64,000 nucleotides of DNA from contig JAWQEG010000003.1 of assembly GCA_033782935.1 (NCBI GenBank), positions 5,096,501 through 5,160,500 of the forward strand. The letters run 5' to 3'. Both the position numbers and the translations under genes were made by a program. This document shows, piece by piece, positions 26,342-36,366 of this stretch; the first letter of the stretch is position 1, and each line of letters starts with the position of its first letter. The notes below the pieces were generated by a model, which searched no databases, was not told the origin of the DNA, and saw nothing but the letters and a program-made list of their open reading frames with translations. The DNA is from Petrolisthes cinctipes (Eukaryota > Arthropoda > Malacostraca > Decapoda > Porcellanidae).

Positions 26342-28482
26342 CTAGCACTGTACAGATTGCTTCTGGGACCCCAAAATATTGAATTTTCGGGTGTTTTGAG
26401 CCTGAATTTGAGATATAAACGGGTACAGAAGATACATGCACATATTGACTTTGGGCACCAAAAATATCGATTTTCAGCATGTTTTGGGCCTGAATTTTGA
26501 AAATACTCTAACACGGAGTAGGCATGTACAGATCGCTTCTGGGACCCCAAAATATCGAATTTTCGGGTGTTTAGGGCCAGAATTTGAGATATGAACGGGT
26601 ACAGAAGATGCATGCACATATCGACTTTTGGGCACCTAAAAGATCGATTTTCAGTATGTTTTTGGCCTGTATTTTGAAAATACTCTAACACGGAGTAGGC
26701 ATGTACAGATACCTTCTGGGACCCCTAAATATCGAATTTTCGGGTGTTTTGGGACTGAATTTGAGATATCGATTTTTTGGCACCTAAAATGTCGATTTTT
26801 AGCATGTTTTTAGCCTATATTTTGAAAATATTCTAGCACTGTACAAATTGCTTCTGGGACCCCAAAATATTGAATTTTCGGGTGTTTTGAGCCTGAATTT
26901 GAGATATAAACGGGTACAGAAGATACATGCACATATTGACTTTGGACATCTAAAATATCGATTTTCAGCATGTTTTGGGCCTGTATGTTGAAAATACTTT
27001 AACACTGAGTAGGCATGTACAGATTGCTTCTGGGACCCCAAAATATTGAATTTTCGGGTGTTTTGAGCCTGAATTTGAGATATAAACGGGTACTGAAGAT
27101 GCATGCACATATCGACTTTTGTGCACCTAAAAGATCGATTTTCAGTATGTTTTGAGCATGTATTTTGAAAACACTCTAACACGGAGTAGGCATGTACAGA
27201 TCGCTTCTGGGACCCCTAAATATCGAATTTTCGGGTGTTTTGGGACTGAATTTGAGATATCGACTTTTTGGCACCTAAAAGATCGATTTTTAGCATGTTT
27301 TTAGCCTATATTTTGAAAATATTCTAGCACTGTACAGATTGCTTCTCGGACCCCAAAATATTGAATTTTCGGGTGTTTTGAGCCTGAATTTGAGATATAA
27401 ACGGGTACAGAAGATAAATGCACATATTGACTTTGGGCACCAAATATATCGATTTTCAGCATGTTTTGGGCCTGAATTTTGAAAATACTCTAACACGGAG
27501 TAGGCATGTACAGATCGCTTCTGGGACCCCAAAATATTGAATTTTCGGGTGTTTAGGGCCAGAACTTGAGATATAAACGGGTACAGAAGATGCATGCACA
27601 TATCGACTTTTGGGCACCTAAAAGATCGATTTTCAGTATGTTTTTGGCCTGTATTTTGAAAATACTCTAACACGGAGTAGGCATGTACAGATACCTTCTG
27701 GGACCTCTAAATATCGAATTTTCGGGTGTTTTGGGACTGAATTTGAGATATCGATTTTTTGGCACCTAAAATGTCGATTTTTAGCATGTTTTTAGCCTAT
27801 ATTTTGAAAATATTCTAGCACTGTACAAATTGCTTCTGGGACCCCAAAATATTGAATTTTCGGGTGTTTTGAGCCTGAATTTGAGATATAAACGGGTACA
27901 GAAGATACATGCACATATTGACTTTGGGCATCTAAAATATCGATTTTCAGCATGTTTTGGGCCTGTATTTTGAAAATACTCTAACACTGAGTAGGCATGT
28001 ACAGATTGCTTCTGGGACCCAAAAATATTGAATTTTCGGGTGTTTTGAGCCTGATTTTGAGATATAAACGGGTACTGAAGATGCATGCACATATCGACTT
28101 TTGTGCACCTAAAAGATCGATTTTCAGTATGTTTTGAGCATGTATTTTGAAAATACTCTAACACGGAGTAGGCATGTACAGATTGCTTCTGGGACCCCAA
28201 AATATCGAATTTTCGGGTGTTTAGGGCCAGAATTTGAGATATGAACGGGTACAGAAGATGCATGCACATATTGACTTTTGGGCAACTAAAAGATCGATTT
28301 TCAGTATGTTTTGAGCATGTATTTTGAAAATACTCTAATACGGAGTAGGCATGTACAGATCGCTTCTGGGACCCCTAAATATCGAATTTTCGGGTGTTTT
28401 GGGACTGAATTTGAGATATCGACTTTTTGGCACCTAAAAGATCGATTTTTAGCATGTTTTTAGCCTATATTTTGAAAATATT
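26342..28482. repeat. Run of 491-bp trimers and a 668-bp tetramer
   Basis: Four consecutive units start with CTAGCACTGTACA (10-bp deletion): 26342, 26833, 27324 and 27815. The first three are 491 bp and the last is a 668-bp tetramer. This is the first reappearance of the 10-bp-deleted M1 since 1345; no copy is seen between about 2.0 and 26.3 kb. Confidence 0.83.
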
Positions 28483-29194
28483 CTAGCACTGAGTAGGCAT
28501 GTACAGATTGCTTCTGGGACCCCAAAATATTGAATTTTCGGGTGTTTTGAGCCTGAATTTGAGATATAAACGGATACAGAAGATACATGCACATATTGAC
28601 TTTGGGCACCAAAAATATCGATTTTCAGCATGTTTTGGGCCTGAATTTTGAAAATACTCTAACACGGAGTAGGCATGTACAGATCGCTTCTGGGACCACA
28701 AAATATCGAATTTTCGGGTGTTTAGGGCCAGAATTTGAGATATAAACGGGTACAGAAGATGCATGCACATATCGACTTTTGGGCACCTAAAAGATCGATT
28801 TTCAGTATGTTTTTGGCCTGTATTTTGAAAATATTCTAACACGGAGTAGGCATGTACAGATACCTTCTGGGACCTCTAAATATCGAATTTTCGGGTGTTT
28901 TGGGACTGAATTTGAGATATCGATTTTTTGGCACCTAAAAGATCGATTTTCAACATGTTTTTAGCCTATATTTTGAAAATATTCTAGCATTGTGTAGGCA
29001 TGTACAGATTGCTTCTGGGACCCCAAAATATTGAATTTTCGGGTGTTTTGAGCCTGAATTTGAGATATAAACGGGTACAGAAGATACATGCACATATTGA
29101 CTTTGGGCATCTAAAATATCGATTTTCAGCATGTTTTGGGCCTGTATTTTGAAAATACTCTAACACTGAGTAGGCATGTACAGATTGCTTCTGG

Positions 29195-29283
29195 GACCCC
29201 AAAATATTGAATTTTCGGGTGTTTTGAGCCTGAATTTGAGATATAAACGGGTACTGAAGATGCATGCACATATCGACTTTTGT
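29195..29283. repeat. Half-unit H1 of a 177-bp monomer (89 bp)
   Basis: This is the first of two related halves inside an M2 monomer. Reading from GACCCC it runs AAAATATTGAATTTTC, GTGTTTTGAGCCTGAA, TTTGAGATATAAACGG, then GTACTGAAGATGCATGCACATA and GACTTTTGT in sequence. The same order of words recurs in the half that follows, which supports origin of the 177-bp monomer by duplication of a unit of about 88 bp. Identity was judged by eye and not computed. Confidence 0.75.
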
Positions 29284-29371
29284 GCACCTAAAAGATCGAT
29301 TTTCATTATGTTTTGAGCATGTATTTTGAAAATACTCTAACACGGAGTAGGCATGTACAGATCCCTTCTGG
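29284..29371. repeat. Half-unit H2 of a 177-bp monomer (88 bp)
   Basis: Starting at GCACCT it runs AAAAGATCGATTTTC, TATGTTTTGAGCATGTA, TTTTGAAAATACTCTAACACGG, AGTAGGCATGTACAGAT and CTTCTGG as successive words. Each word has a counterpart at the same place in the half-unit before it, for example GTGTTTTGAGCCTG against TATGTTTTGAGCATG. The half runs across the monomer boundary chosen here, because that boundary is arbitrary. Confidence 0.75.
29321..29335. repeat. Conserved 15-bp dyad in monomer
   Basis: GTATTTTGAAAATAC is a perfect odd palindrome: seven-base arms around a central G. It is shown here once as an example. M2 and type II M1 carry this form. M3 carries ATATTTTGAAAATAT, which is equally perfect with an A/T outer pair. 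Type I M1 has GAATTTTGAAAATAC, which breaks the symmetry near the ends. Confidence 0.8.
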
Positions 29372-30311
29372 GACCTCTAAATATCGAATTTTCGGGTGTT
29401 TTGGGACTGAATTTGAGATATCGACTTTTTGGCACCTAAAAGATCGATTTTTAGCATGTTTTTAGCCTATATTTTGAAAATATTCTAGCACTGAGTAGGC
29501 ATGTACAGATTGCTTCTGGGACCCCAAAATATTGAATTTTCGGGTGTTTTGAGCCTGAATTTGAGATATAAACGGGTACAGAAGATACATGCACATATTG
29601 ACTTTGGGCACCAAAAATATCGATTTTCAGCATGTTTTGGGCTTGAATTTTGAAAATACTCTAACACTGAGTAGGCATGTACAGATCGCTTCTGGGACCC
29701 CAAAATATCGAATTTTCGGGTGTTTAGGGCCAGAATTTGAGATATAAACGGGTACAGAAGATGCATGCACATATCGACTTTTGGGCACCTAAAAGATCGA
29801 TTTTCAGTATGTTTTTGGCCTGTATTTTGAAAATACTCTAACACGGAGTAGGCATGTACAGATACCTTCTGGGACCTCTAAATATCGAATTTTCGGGTGT
29901 TTTGGGACTGAATTTGAGATATCGATTTTTTGGCGACCTAAAATGTCGATTTTTAGCATGTTTTTAGCCTATATTTTGAAAATATTCTAGCACTGTGTAG
30001 GCATGTACAGATTGCTTCTGGGACCCCAAAATATTGAATTTTCGGGTGTTTTGAGCCTAAATTTGAGATATAAACGGGTACTGAAGATGCATGCACATAT
30101 CGACTTTTGTGCACCTAAAAGATCGATTTTCAGTATGTTTTGAGCATGTATTTTGAAAATACTCTAATACGGAGTAGGCATGTACAGATCGCTTCTGGGA
30201 CCCCTAAATATCGAATTTTCGGGTGTTTTGGGACTGAATTTGAGATATCGACTTTTTGGCACCTAAAGGATCGATTTTTAGCATGTTTTTAGCCTATATT
30301 TTGAAAATATT

Positions 30312-32140
30312 CTAGCACTGAGTAGGCATGTACAGATTGCTTCTGGGACCCCAAAATATTGAATTTTCGGGTGTTTTGAGCCTGAATTTGAGATATAAAC
30401 GGGTACAGAAGATACATGCACATATTGACTTTGGGCACCAAAAATATCGATTTTCAGCATGTTTTGGGCCTGAATTTTGAAAATACTCTAACACGGAGTA
30501 GGCATGTACAGATCGCTTCTGGGACCACAAAATATCGAATTTTCGGGTGTTTAGAGCCAGAATTTGAGATATAAACGGGTACAGAAGATGCATGCACATA
30601 TCGACTTTTGGGCACCTAAAAGATCGATTTTCAGTATGTTTTTGGCCTGTATTTTGAAAATATTCTAACACGGAGTAGGCATGTACAGATACATTCTGGG
30701 ACCTCTAAATATCGAATTTTCGGGTGTTTTGGGACTGAATTTGAGATATCGATTTTTTGGCACCTAAAATATCGATTTTCAACATGTTTTTAGCCTATAT
30801 TTTGAAAATATTCTAGCATTGTGTAGGCATGTACAGATTGCTTCTGGGACCCCAAAATATTGAATTTTCGGGTGTTTTGAGCCTGAATTTGAGATATAAA
30901 CGGGTACAGAAGATACATGCACATATTGACTTTGGGCATCTAAAATATCGATTTTCAGCATGTTTTGGGCCTGTATTTTGAAAATACTCTAACACTGAGT
31001 AGGCATGTACAGATTGCTTCTGGGACCCAAAAATATTGAATTTTCGGGTGTTTTGAGCCTGAATTTGAGATATAAACGGGTACTGAAGATGCATGCACAT
31101 ATCGACTTTTGTGCACCTAAAAGATCGATTTTCATTATGTTTTGAGCATGTATTTTGAAAATACTCTAACACGGAGTAGGCATGTACAGATCGCTTCTGG
31201 GACCTCTAAATATCGAATTTTCGGGTGTTTTGGGACTGAATTTGAGATATCGACTTTTTGGCACCTAAAAGATCGATTTTTAGCATGTTTTTAGCCTATA
31301 TTTTGAAAATATTCTAGCACTGAGTAGGCATGTACAGATTGCTTCTGGGACCCCAAAATATTGAATTTTCGGGTGTTTTGAGCCTGAATTTGAGATATAA
31401 ACGGGTACAGAAGATACATGCACATATTGACTTTGGGCACCAAAAATATCGATTTTCAGCATGTTTTGGGCCTGAATTTTGAAAATACTCTAACACTGAG
31501 TAGGCATGTACAGATCGCTTCTGGGACCCCAAAATATCGAATTTTCGGGTGTTTAGGGCCAGAATTTGAGATATAAACGGGTACAGAAGATGCATGCACA
31601 TATCGACTTTTGGGCACCTAAAAGATCGATTTTCAGTATGTTTTTGGCCTGTATTTTGAAAATACTCTAACACGGAGTAGGCATGTACAGATACCTTCTG
31701 GGACCTCTAAATATCGAATTTTCGGGTGTTTTGGGACTGAATTTGAGATATCGATTTTTTGGCTACCTAAAATGTCGATTTTTAGCATGTTTTTAGCCTA
31801 TATTTTGAAAATATTCTAGCACTGTGTAGGCATGTACAGATTGCTTCTGGGACCCCAAAATATTGAATTTTCGGGTGTTTTGAGCCTAAATTTGAGATAT
31901 AAACGGGTACTGAAGATGCATGCACATATCGACTTTTGTGCACCTAAAAGATCGATTTTCAGTATGTTTTGAGCATGTATTTTGAAAATACTCTAACACG
32001 GAGTAGGCATGTACAGATCGCTTCTGGGACCCCTAAATATCGAATTTTCGGGTGTTTTGGGACTGAATTTGAGATATCGACATTTTGGCACCTAAAAGAT
32101 CGATTTTTAGCATGTTTTTAGCCTATATTTTGAAAATATT
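30312..32140. repeat. 1,829-bp eleven-monomer repeat, copy 2
   Basis: Intervals of 501, 501, 502 and 325 bp repeat those of the upstream copy. Differences are few, for example ACATTCTGGGACC near 30691 and ATCGACATTTTGGC near 32086. A truncated relative with the same inserted base (GGCGACCTAAAATG near 33993) lies at 33546-34372, where intervals are 502 and 325. Confidence 0.86.
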
Positions 32141-33043
32141 CTAGCACTGAGTAGGCATGTACAGATTGCTTCTGGGACCCCAAAATATTGAATTTTCAGG
32201 TGTTTTGAGCCTGAATTTGAGATATAAACGGGTACAGAAGATACATGCACATATTGACTTTGGGCACCAAAAATATCGATTTTCAGCATGTTTTGGGCCT
32301 GAATTTTGAAAATACTCTTACACTGAGCAGGCATGTACAGATTGCTTCTGGGACCCCAAAATATTGAATTTTCGGGTGTTTTGAGCATGTATTTTGAAAA
32401 TACTCTAACACGGAGTAGGCATGTACAGATCGCTTCTGGGACCCCTAAATATCGAATTTTCTGGTGTTTTGGGACTGAATTTGAGATATCGACTTTTTGG
32501 CACCTAAAAGATCGATTTTTAGCATGTTTTTAGCCTATATTTTGAAAATATTCTAGCACTGTACAGATTGCTGCTGGGACCCCAAAATATTGAATTTTCG
32601 GGTGTTTTGAGCCTGAATTTGAGATATAAACGGGTACAGAAGATACATGCACATATTGACTTTGGGCACCAAAAATATCGATTTTCAGCATGTTTTGGGC
32701 CTGAATTTTGAAAATACTCTAACACGGAGTAGGCATGTACAGATCGCTTCTGGGACCCCAAAATATCGAATTTTCGGGTGTTTAGGGCCAGAATTTGAGA
32801 TATAAACGGGTACAGAAGATGCATGCACATATCGACTTTTGGGCACCTAAAAGATCGATTTTCAGTATGTTTTTGGCCTGTATTTTGAAAATACTCTAAC
32901 ACGGAGTAGGCATGTACAGATACCTTCTGGGACCTCTAAATATCGAATTTTCGGGTGTTTTGGGACTGAATTTGAGATATCGATTTTTTGGCACCTAAAA
33001 TGTCGATTTTTAGCATGTTTTTAGCCTTTATTTTGAAAATATT
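32141..33043. repeat. Units with half-monomer deletion and 491-bp trimer
   Basis: The 32141 unit is only 412 bp because its M2 is reduced to 88 bp. It is followed by a 491-bp trimer at 32553 that opens CTAGCACTGTACAG. The short unit also carries CTCTTACACTGAGCAGG, a changed monomer start. Confidence 0.8.
32317..32404. repeat. Half-length M2 (88 bp, 89-bp deletion)
   Basis: GTGTTTTGAGC in the first half-unit is joined to CATGTATTTTG of the second. In a complete type II M2 the word TGTTTTGAGC occurs at both places, 89 bp apart, so the deletion lies exactly between 10-base direct repeats that occupy equivalent positions in the two half-units. The result is a single half-unit of 88 bp. Confidence 0.88.
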
Positions 33044-35364
33044 CTAGCACTGTGTAGGCATGTACAGATTGCTTCTGAGACCCCAAAATATTGAATTTTC
33101 GGGTGTTTTGAGCCTGAATTTGAGATATAAACGGGTACAGAAGATACATGCACATATTGACTTTGGACATCTAAAATATCGATTTTTAAGCATGTTTTGG
33201 GCCTGTATTTTGAAAATACTCTAACACTGAGTAGGCATGTACAGATTGCTTCTGGGACCCCAAAATATTGAATTTTCGGGTGTTTTGAACCTGAATTTGA
33301 GATATAAACGGGTACTGAAGATGCATGCACATATCGACTTTTGTGCACCTAAAAGATCGATTTTCAGTATGTTTTGAGCATGTATTTTGAAAATACTCTA
33401 ACACGGAGTAGGCATGTACAGATACCTTCTGGGACATCTAAATATCGAATTTTAGGGTGTTTTGGGACTGAATTTGAGATATCGACTTTTTGGCACCTAA
33501 AAGATCGATTTTTAGCATGTTTTTAGCCTATATTTTGAAAATATTCTAGCACTGAGTAGGCATGTACAGATTGCTTCTGGGACCCCAAAATATTGAATTT
33601 TCGGGTGTTTTGAGCCTGAATTTGAGATATAAACGGGTACAGAAGATACATGCACATATTGACTTTGGGCACCAAAAATATCGATTTTCAGCATGTTTTG
33701 GGCCTGAATTTTGAAAATACTCTAACACGGAGTAGGCATGTACAGATCGCTTCTGGGACCCCAAAATATCGAATTTTCGGGTGTTTAGGGCCAGAATTTG
33801 AGATATAAACGGGTACAGAAGATGCATGCACATATCGACTTTTGGGCACCTAAAAGATCGATTTTCAGTATGTTTTTGGCCTGTATTTTGAAAATACTCT
33901 AACACGGAGTAGGCATGTACAGATACCTTCTGGGAGCTCTAAATATCGAATTTTCGGGTGTTTTGGGACTGAATTTGAGATATCGATTTTTTGGCGACCT
34001 AAAATGTCGATTTTTAGCATGTTTTTAGCCTATATTTTGAAAATATTCTAGCACTGTGTAGGCATGTACAGATTGCTTCTGGGACCCCAAAATATTGAAT
34101 TTTCGGGTGTTTTGAGCCTAAATTTGAGATATAAACGGGTACTGAAGATGCATGCACATATCGACTTTTGTGCACCTAAAAGATCGATTTTCAGTATGTT
34201 TTGAGCATGTATTTTGAAAATACTCTAACACGGAGTAGGCATGTACAGATCGCTTCTGGGACCCCTAAATATCGAATTTTCGGGTGTTTTGGGACTGAAT
34301 TTGAGATATCGACTTTTTGGCACCTAAAAGATCGATTTTTAGCATGTTTTTAGCCTATATTTTGAAAATATTCTAGCACTGTACAGATTGCTGCTGGGAC
34401 CCCAAAATATTGAATTTTCGGGTGTTTTGAGCCTGAATTTGAGATATAAACGGGTACAGAAGATACATGCACATATTGACTTTGGGCACCAAAAATATCG
34501 ATTTTCAGCATGTTTAAAGCCTGAATTTTGAAAATACTCTAACACGGAGTAGGCATGTACAGATCGCTTCTGGGACCCAAAAATATCGAATTTTCGGGTG
34601 TTTAGGGCCAGAATTTGAGATATAAACGGGTACTGAAGATGCATGCACATATCGACTTTTGTGCACCTAAAAGATCGATTTTCATTATGTTTTGAGCATG
34701 TATTTTGAAAATACTCTAACACGGAGTAGGCATGTACAGATCGCTTCTGGGACCCCTAAATATCGAATTTTCGGGTGTTTTGTGACTGAATTTGAGATAT
34801 CGACTTTTTGGCACCTAAAAGATCGATTTTTAGCATGTTTTTAGCCTATATTTTGAAAATATTCTAGCACTGAGTAGGCATGTACAGATTGCTTCTGGGA
34901 CCCCAAAATATTGAATTTTCGGGTGTTTTGAGCCTGAATTTGAGATATAAACGGGTACAGAAGATACATGCACATATTGACTTTGGGCACCAAAAATATC
35001 GATTTTCAGCATGTTTTGGGCCTGAATTTTGAAAATACTCTAACACGGAGTAGGCATGTACAGATCGCTTCTGGGACCCCAAAATATCGAATTTTCGGGT
35101 GTTTAGGGCCAGAATTTGAGATATAAACGGGTACAGAAGATTCATGCACATATCGACTTTTGGGCACCTAAAAGATCGATTTTCAGTATGTTTTTGGCCT
35201 GTATTTTGAAAATACTCTAACACGGAGTAGGCATGTACAGATACCTTCTGGGACATCTAAATATCGAATTTTCGGGTGTTTTGGGACTGAATTTGAGATA
35301 TCGATTTTTTGGCACCTAAAATGTCGATTTTTAGCATGTTTTTAGCCTATATTTTGAAAATATT

Positions 35365-35540
35365 CTAGCACTGTGTAGGCATGTACAGATTGCTTCTGAG
35401 ACCCCTAAATATTGAATTTTCGGGTGTTTTGAGCCTGAATTTGAGATATAAACGGGTACAGAAGATACATGCACATATTGACTTTGGGCACCAAAAATAT
35501 CGATTTTCAGCATGTTTTGGGCCTGAATTTTGAAAATACT
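35365..35540. repeat. M1 monomer, type I (176 bp)
   Basis: It starts CTAGCACTG and carries TG in place of CG at three landmark sites: CAGATTGCTT, AATATTGAATT and ATATTGACTT. Its type I marks are GGGCACCAAAAATATCG and GGCCTGAATTTTG near the 3' end. This particular copy has the minor variant CTGAGACCCCTAAA. M1 is one base shorter than M2. Confidence 0.85.
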
Positions 35541-35717
35541 CTAACACGGAGTAGGCATGTACAGATCGCTTCTGGGACCCCAAAATATCGAATTTTCGGG
35601 TGTTTAGGGCCAGAATTTGAGATATAAACGGGTACAGAAGATGCATGCACATATCGACTTTTGGGCACCTAAAAGATCGATTTTCAGTATGTTTTTGGCC
35701 TGTATTTTGAAAATACT
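35541..35717. repeat. M2 monomer, type I (177 bp)
   Basis: It starts CTAACACGGAG and keeps CG at the sites where M1 has TG: CAGATCGCTT, AATATCGAATT and ATATCGACTT. Its type I marks are GTGTTTAGGGCCAGAATTTG in the middle and GTATGTTTTTGGCCTG near the 3' end. Confidence 0.85.
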
Positions 35718-35865
35718 CTAACACGGAGTAGGCATGTACAGATACCTTCTGGGACCTCTAAATATCGAATTTTCGGGTGTTTTGGGACTGAATTTGAGAT
35801 ATCGATTTTTTGGCACCTAAAATGTCGATTTTTAGCATGTTTTTAGCCTATATTTTGAAAATATT
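35718..35865. repeat. M3 short monomer, type I (148 bp)
   Basis: It carries the type I head CAGATACCTTCTGGGACCTC and the tail ATATCGATTTTTTGGCACC followed by AAAATGTCGATTTTTAGC. Compared with a 177-bp monomer, 29 bp are missing between two ATAT motifs (GAGATAT joined directly to CGA). M3 is the class that ends at a CTAG boundary and so sets the phase of the trimer. Confidence 0.88.
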
Positions 35866-36041
35866 CTAGCACTGTGTAGGCATGTACAGATTGCTTCTGG
35901 GACACAAAAATATTGAATTTTCGGGTGTTTTGAGCCTGAATTTGAGATATAAACGGGTACAGAAGATACATGCACATATTGACTTTGGGCATCTAAAATA
36001 TCGATTTTCAGCATGTTTTGGGCCTGTATTTTAAAAATACT
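35866..36041. repeat. M1 monomer, type II (176 bp)
   Basis: It starts CTAGCACTGTGTAGG. Its type II marks are GGGCATCTAAAATATCG and GGCCTGTATTTT. This copy has two private changes: GGGACACAAAAATATTG in place of the usual CCCC run, and TTTTAAAAATAC in the dyad. The class is otherwise very uniform across the window. Confidence 0.83.
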
Positions 36042-36218
36042 CTAACACTGAGTAGGCATGTACAGATTGCTTCTGGGACCCCAAAATATTGAATTTTCGG
36101 GTGTTTTGAGCCTGATTTTGAGATATAAACGGGTACTGAAGATGCATGCACATATCGACTTTTGTGCACCTAAAAGATCGATTTTCAGTATGTTTTGAGC
36201 ATGTATTTTGAAAATACT
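36042..36218. repeat. M2 monomer, type II (177 bp)
   Basis: It starts CTAACACTGAG. Its type II marks are CAGATTGCTT, GGTACTGAAGATGCATGC, CTTTTGTGCACCTAAAAG and GTATGTTTTGAGCATG. The 3' end carries the perfect 15-base dyad GTATTTTGAAAATAC. Confidence 0.85.
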
Positions 36219-36366
36219 CTAATACGGAGTAGGCATGTACAGATCGCTTCTGGGACCCCTAAATATCGAATTTTCGGGTGTTTTGGGACTGAATTTGAGA
36301 TATCGACTTTTTGGCACCTAAAAGATCTATTTTTAGCATGTTTTTAGCCTATATTTTGAAAATATT
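36219..36366. repeat. M3 short monomer, type II (148 bp)
   Basis: It has the type II head CAGATCGCTTCTGGGACCCC and tail ATATCGACTTTTTGGCACC. It shares the 29-bp internal deletion with type I M3, so that deletion predates the split into types I and II. This copy has a single change, AGATCTATTTTTAGC, that destroys the usual ATCGAT. Confidence 0.85.

Larger units (their letters stand above)
28483..30311. repeat. 1,829-bp eleven-monomer repeat, copy 1
   Basis: Anchor intervals are 501, 501, 502 and 325 bp: trimer I, trimer II, trimer I and a type II dimer. Private marks include GGGACCACAAAATATCG, GAAAATATTCTAACACGG, TTTTCAACATG, CTAGCATTGTG, TTTTCATTATG and a one-base insertion in GGCGACCTAAAATG. 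All recur 1,829 bp downstream, the last as GGCTACCTAAAATG. Confidence 0.86.
35365..36366. repeat. Reference 1,002-bp hexamer (type I trimer + type II trimer)
   Basis: This stretch is a clean example of the common higher-order unit. It contains M1, M2 and M3 of type I (176+177+148) followed by M1, M2 and M3 of type II (176+177+148). Monomers of the same class in different hexamers resemble each other more than neighbouring monomers do, which is the definition of a higher-order repeat. The I/II alternation is visible in several places, for example from 28483 and from 30312, but it is often broken by dimers, tetramers and repeated trimers of one type. Confidence 0.88.

Noticed and set aside
29230..29275. 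Palindromes TGCATGCA, TGTACA and ATCGAT as regulatory sites.
   Set aside because: They are short, occur by chance at this base composition, and are repeated simply because the monomer is. No independent evidence of a site.
35437..35453. Possible CENP-B box around TTGAGATATAAACGGGT in M1 and M2.
   Set aside because: The AnnCGGG half fits, but the essential TTCG half does not (two of the nine essential bases are wrong, both in TTCG). ATCGAATTTTCGGG is also one base too short between CG and CGGG. I do not call a functional box.
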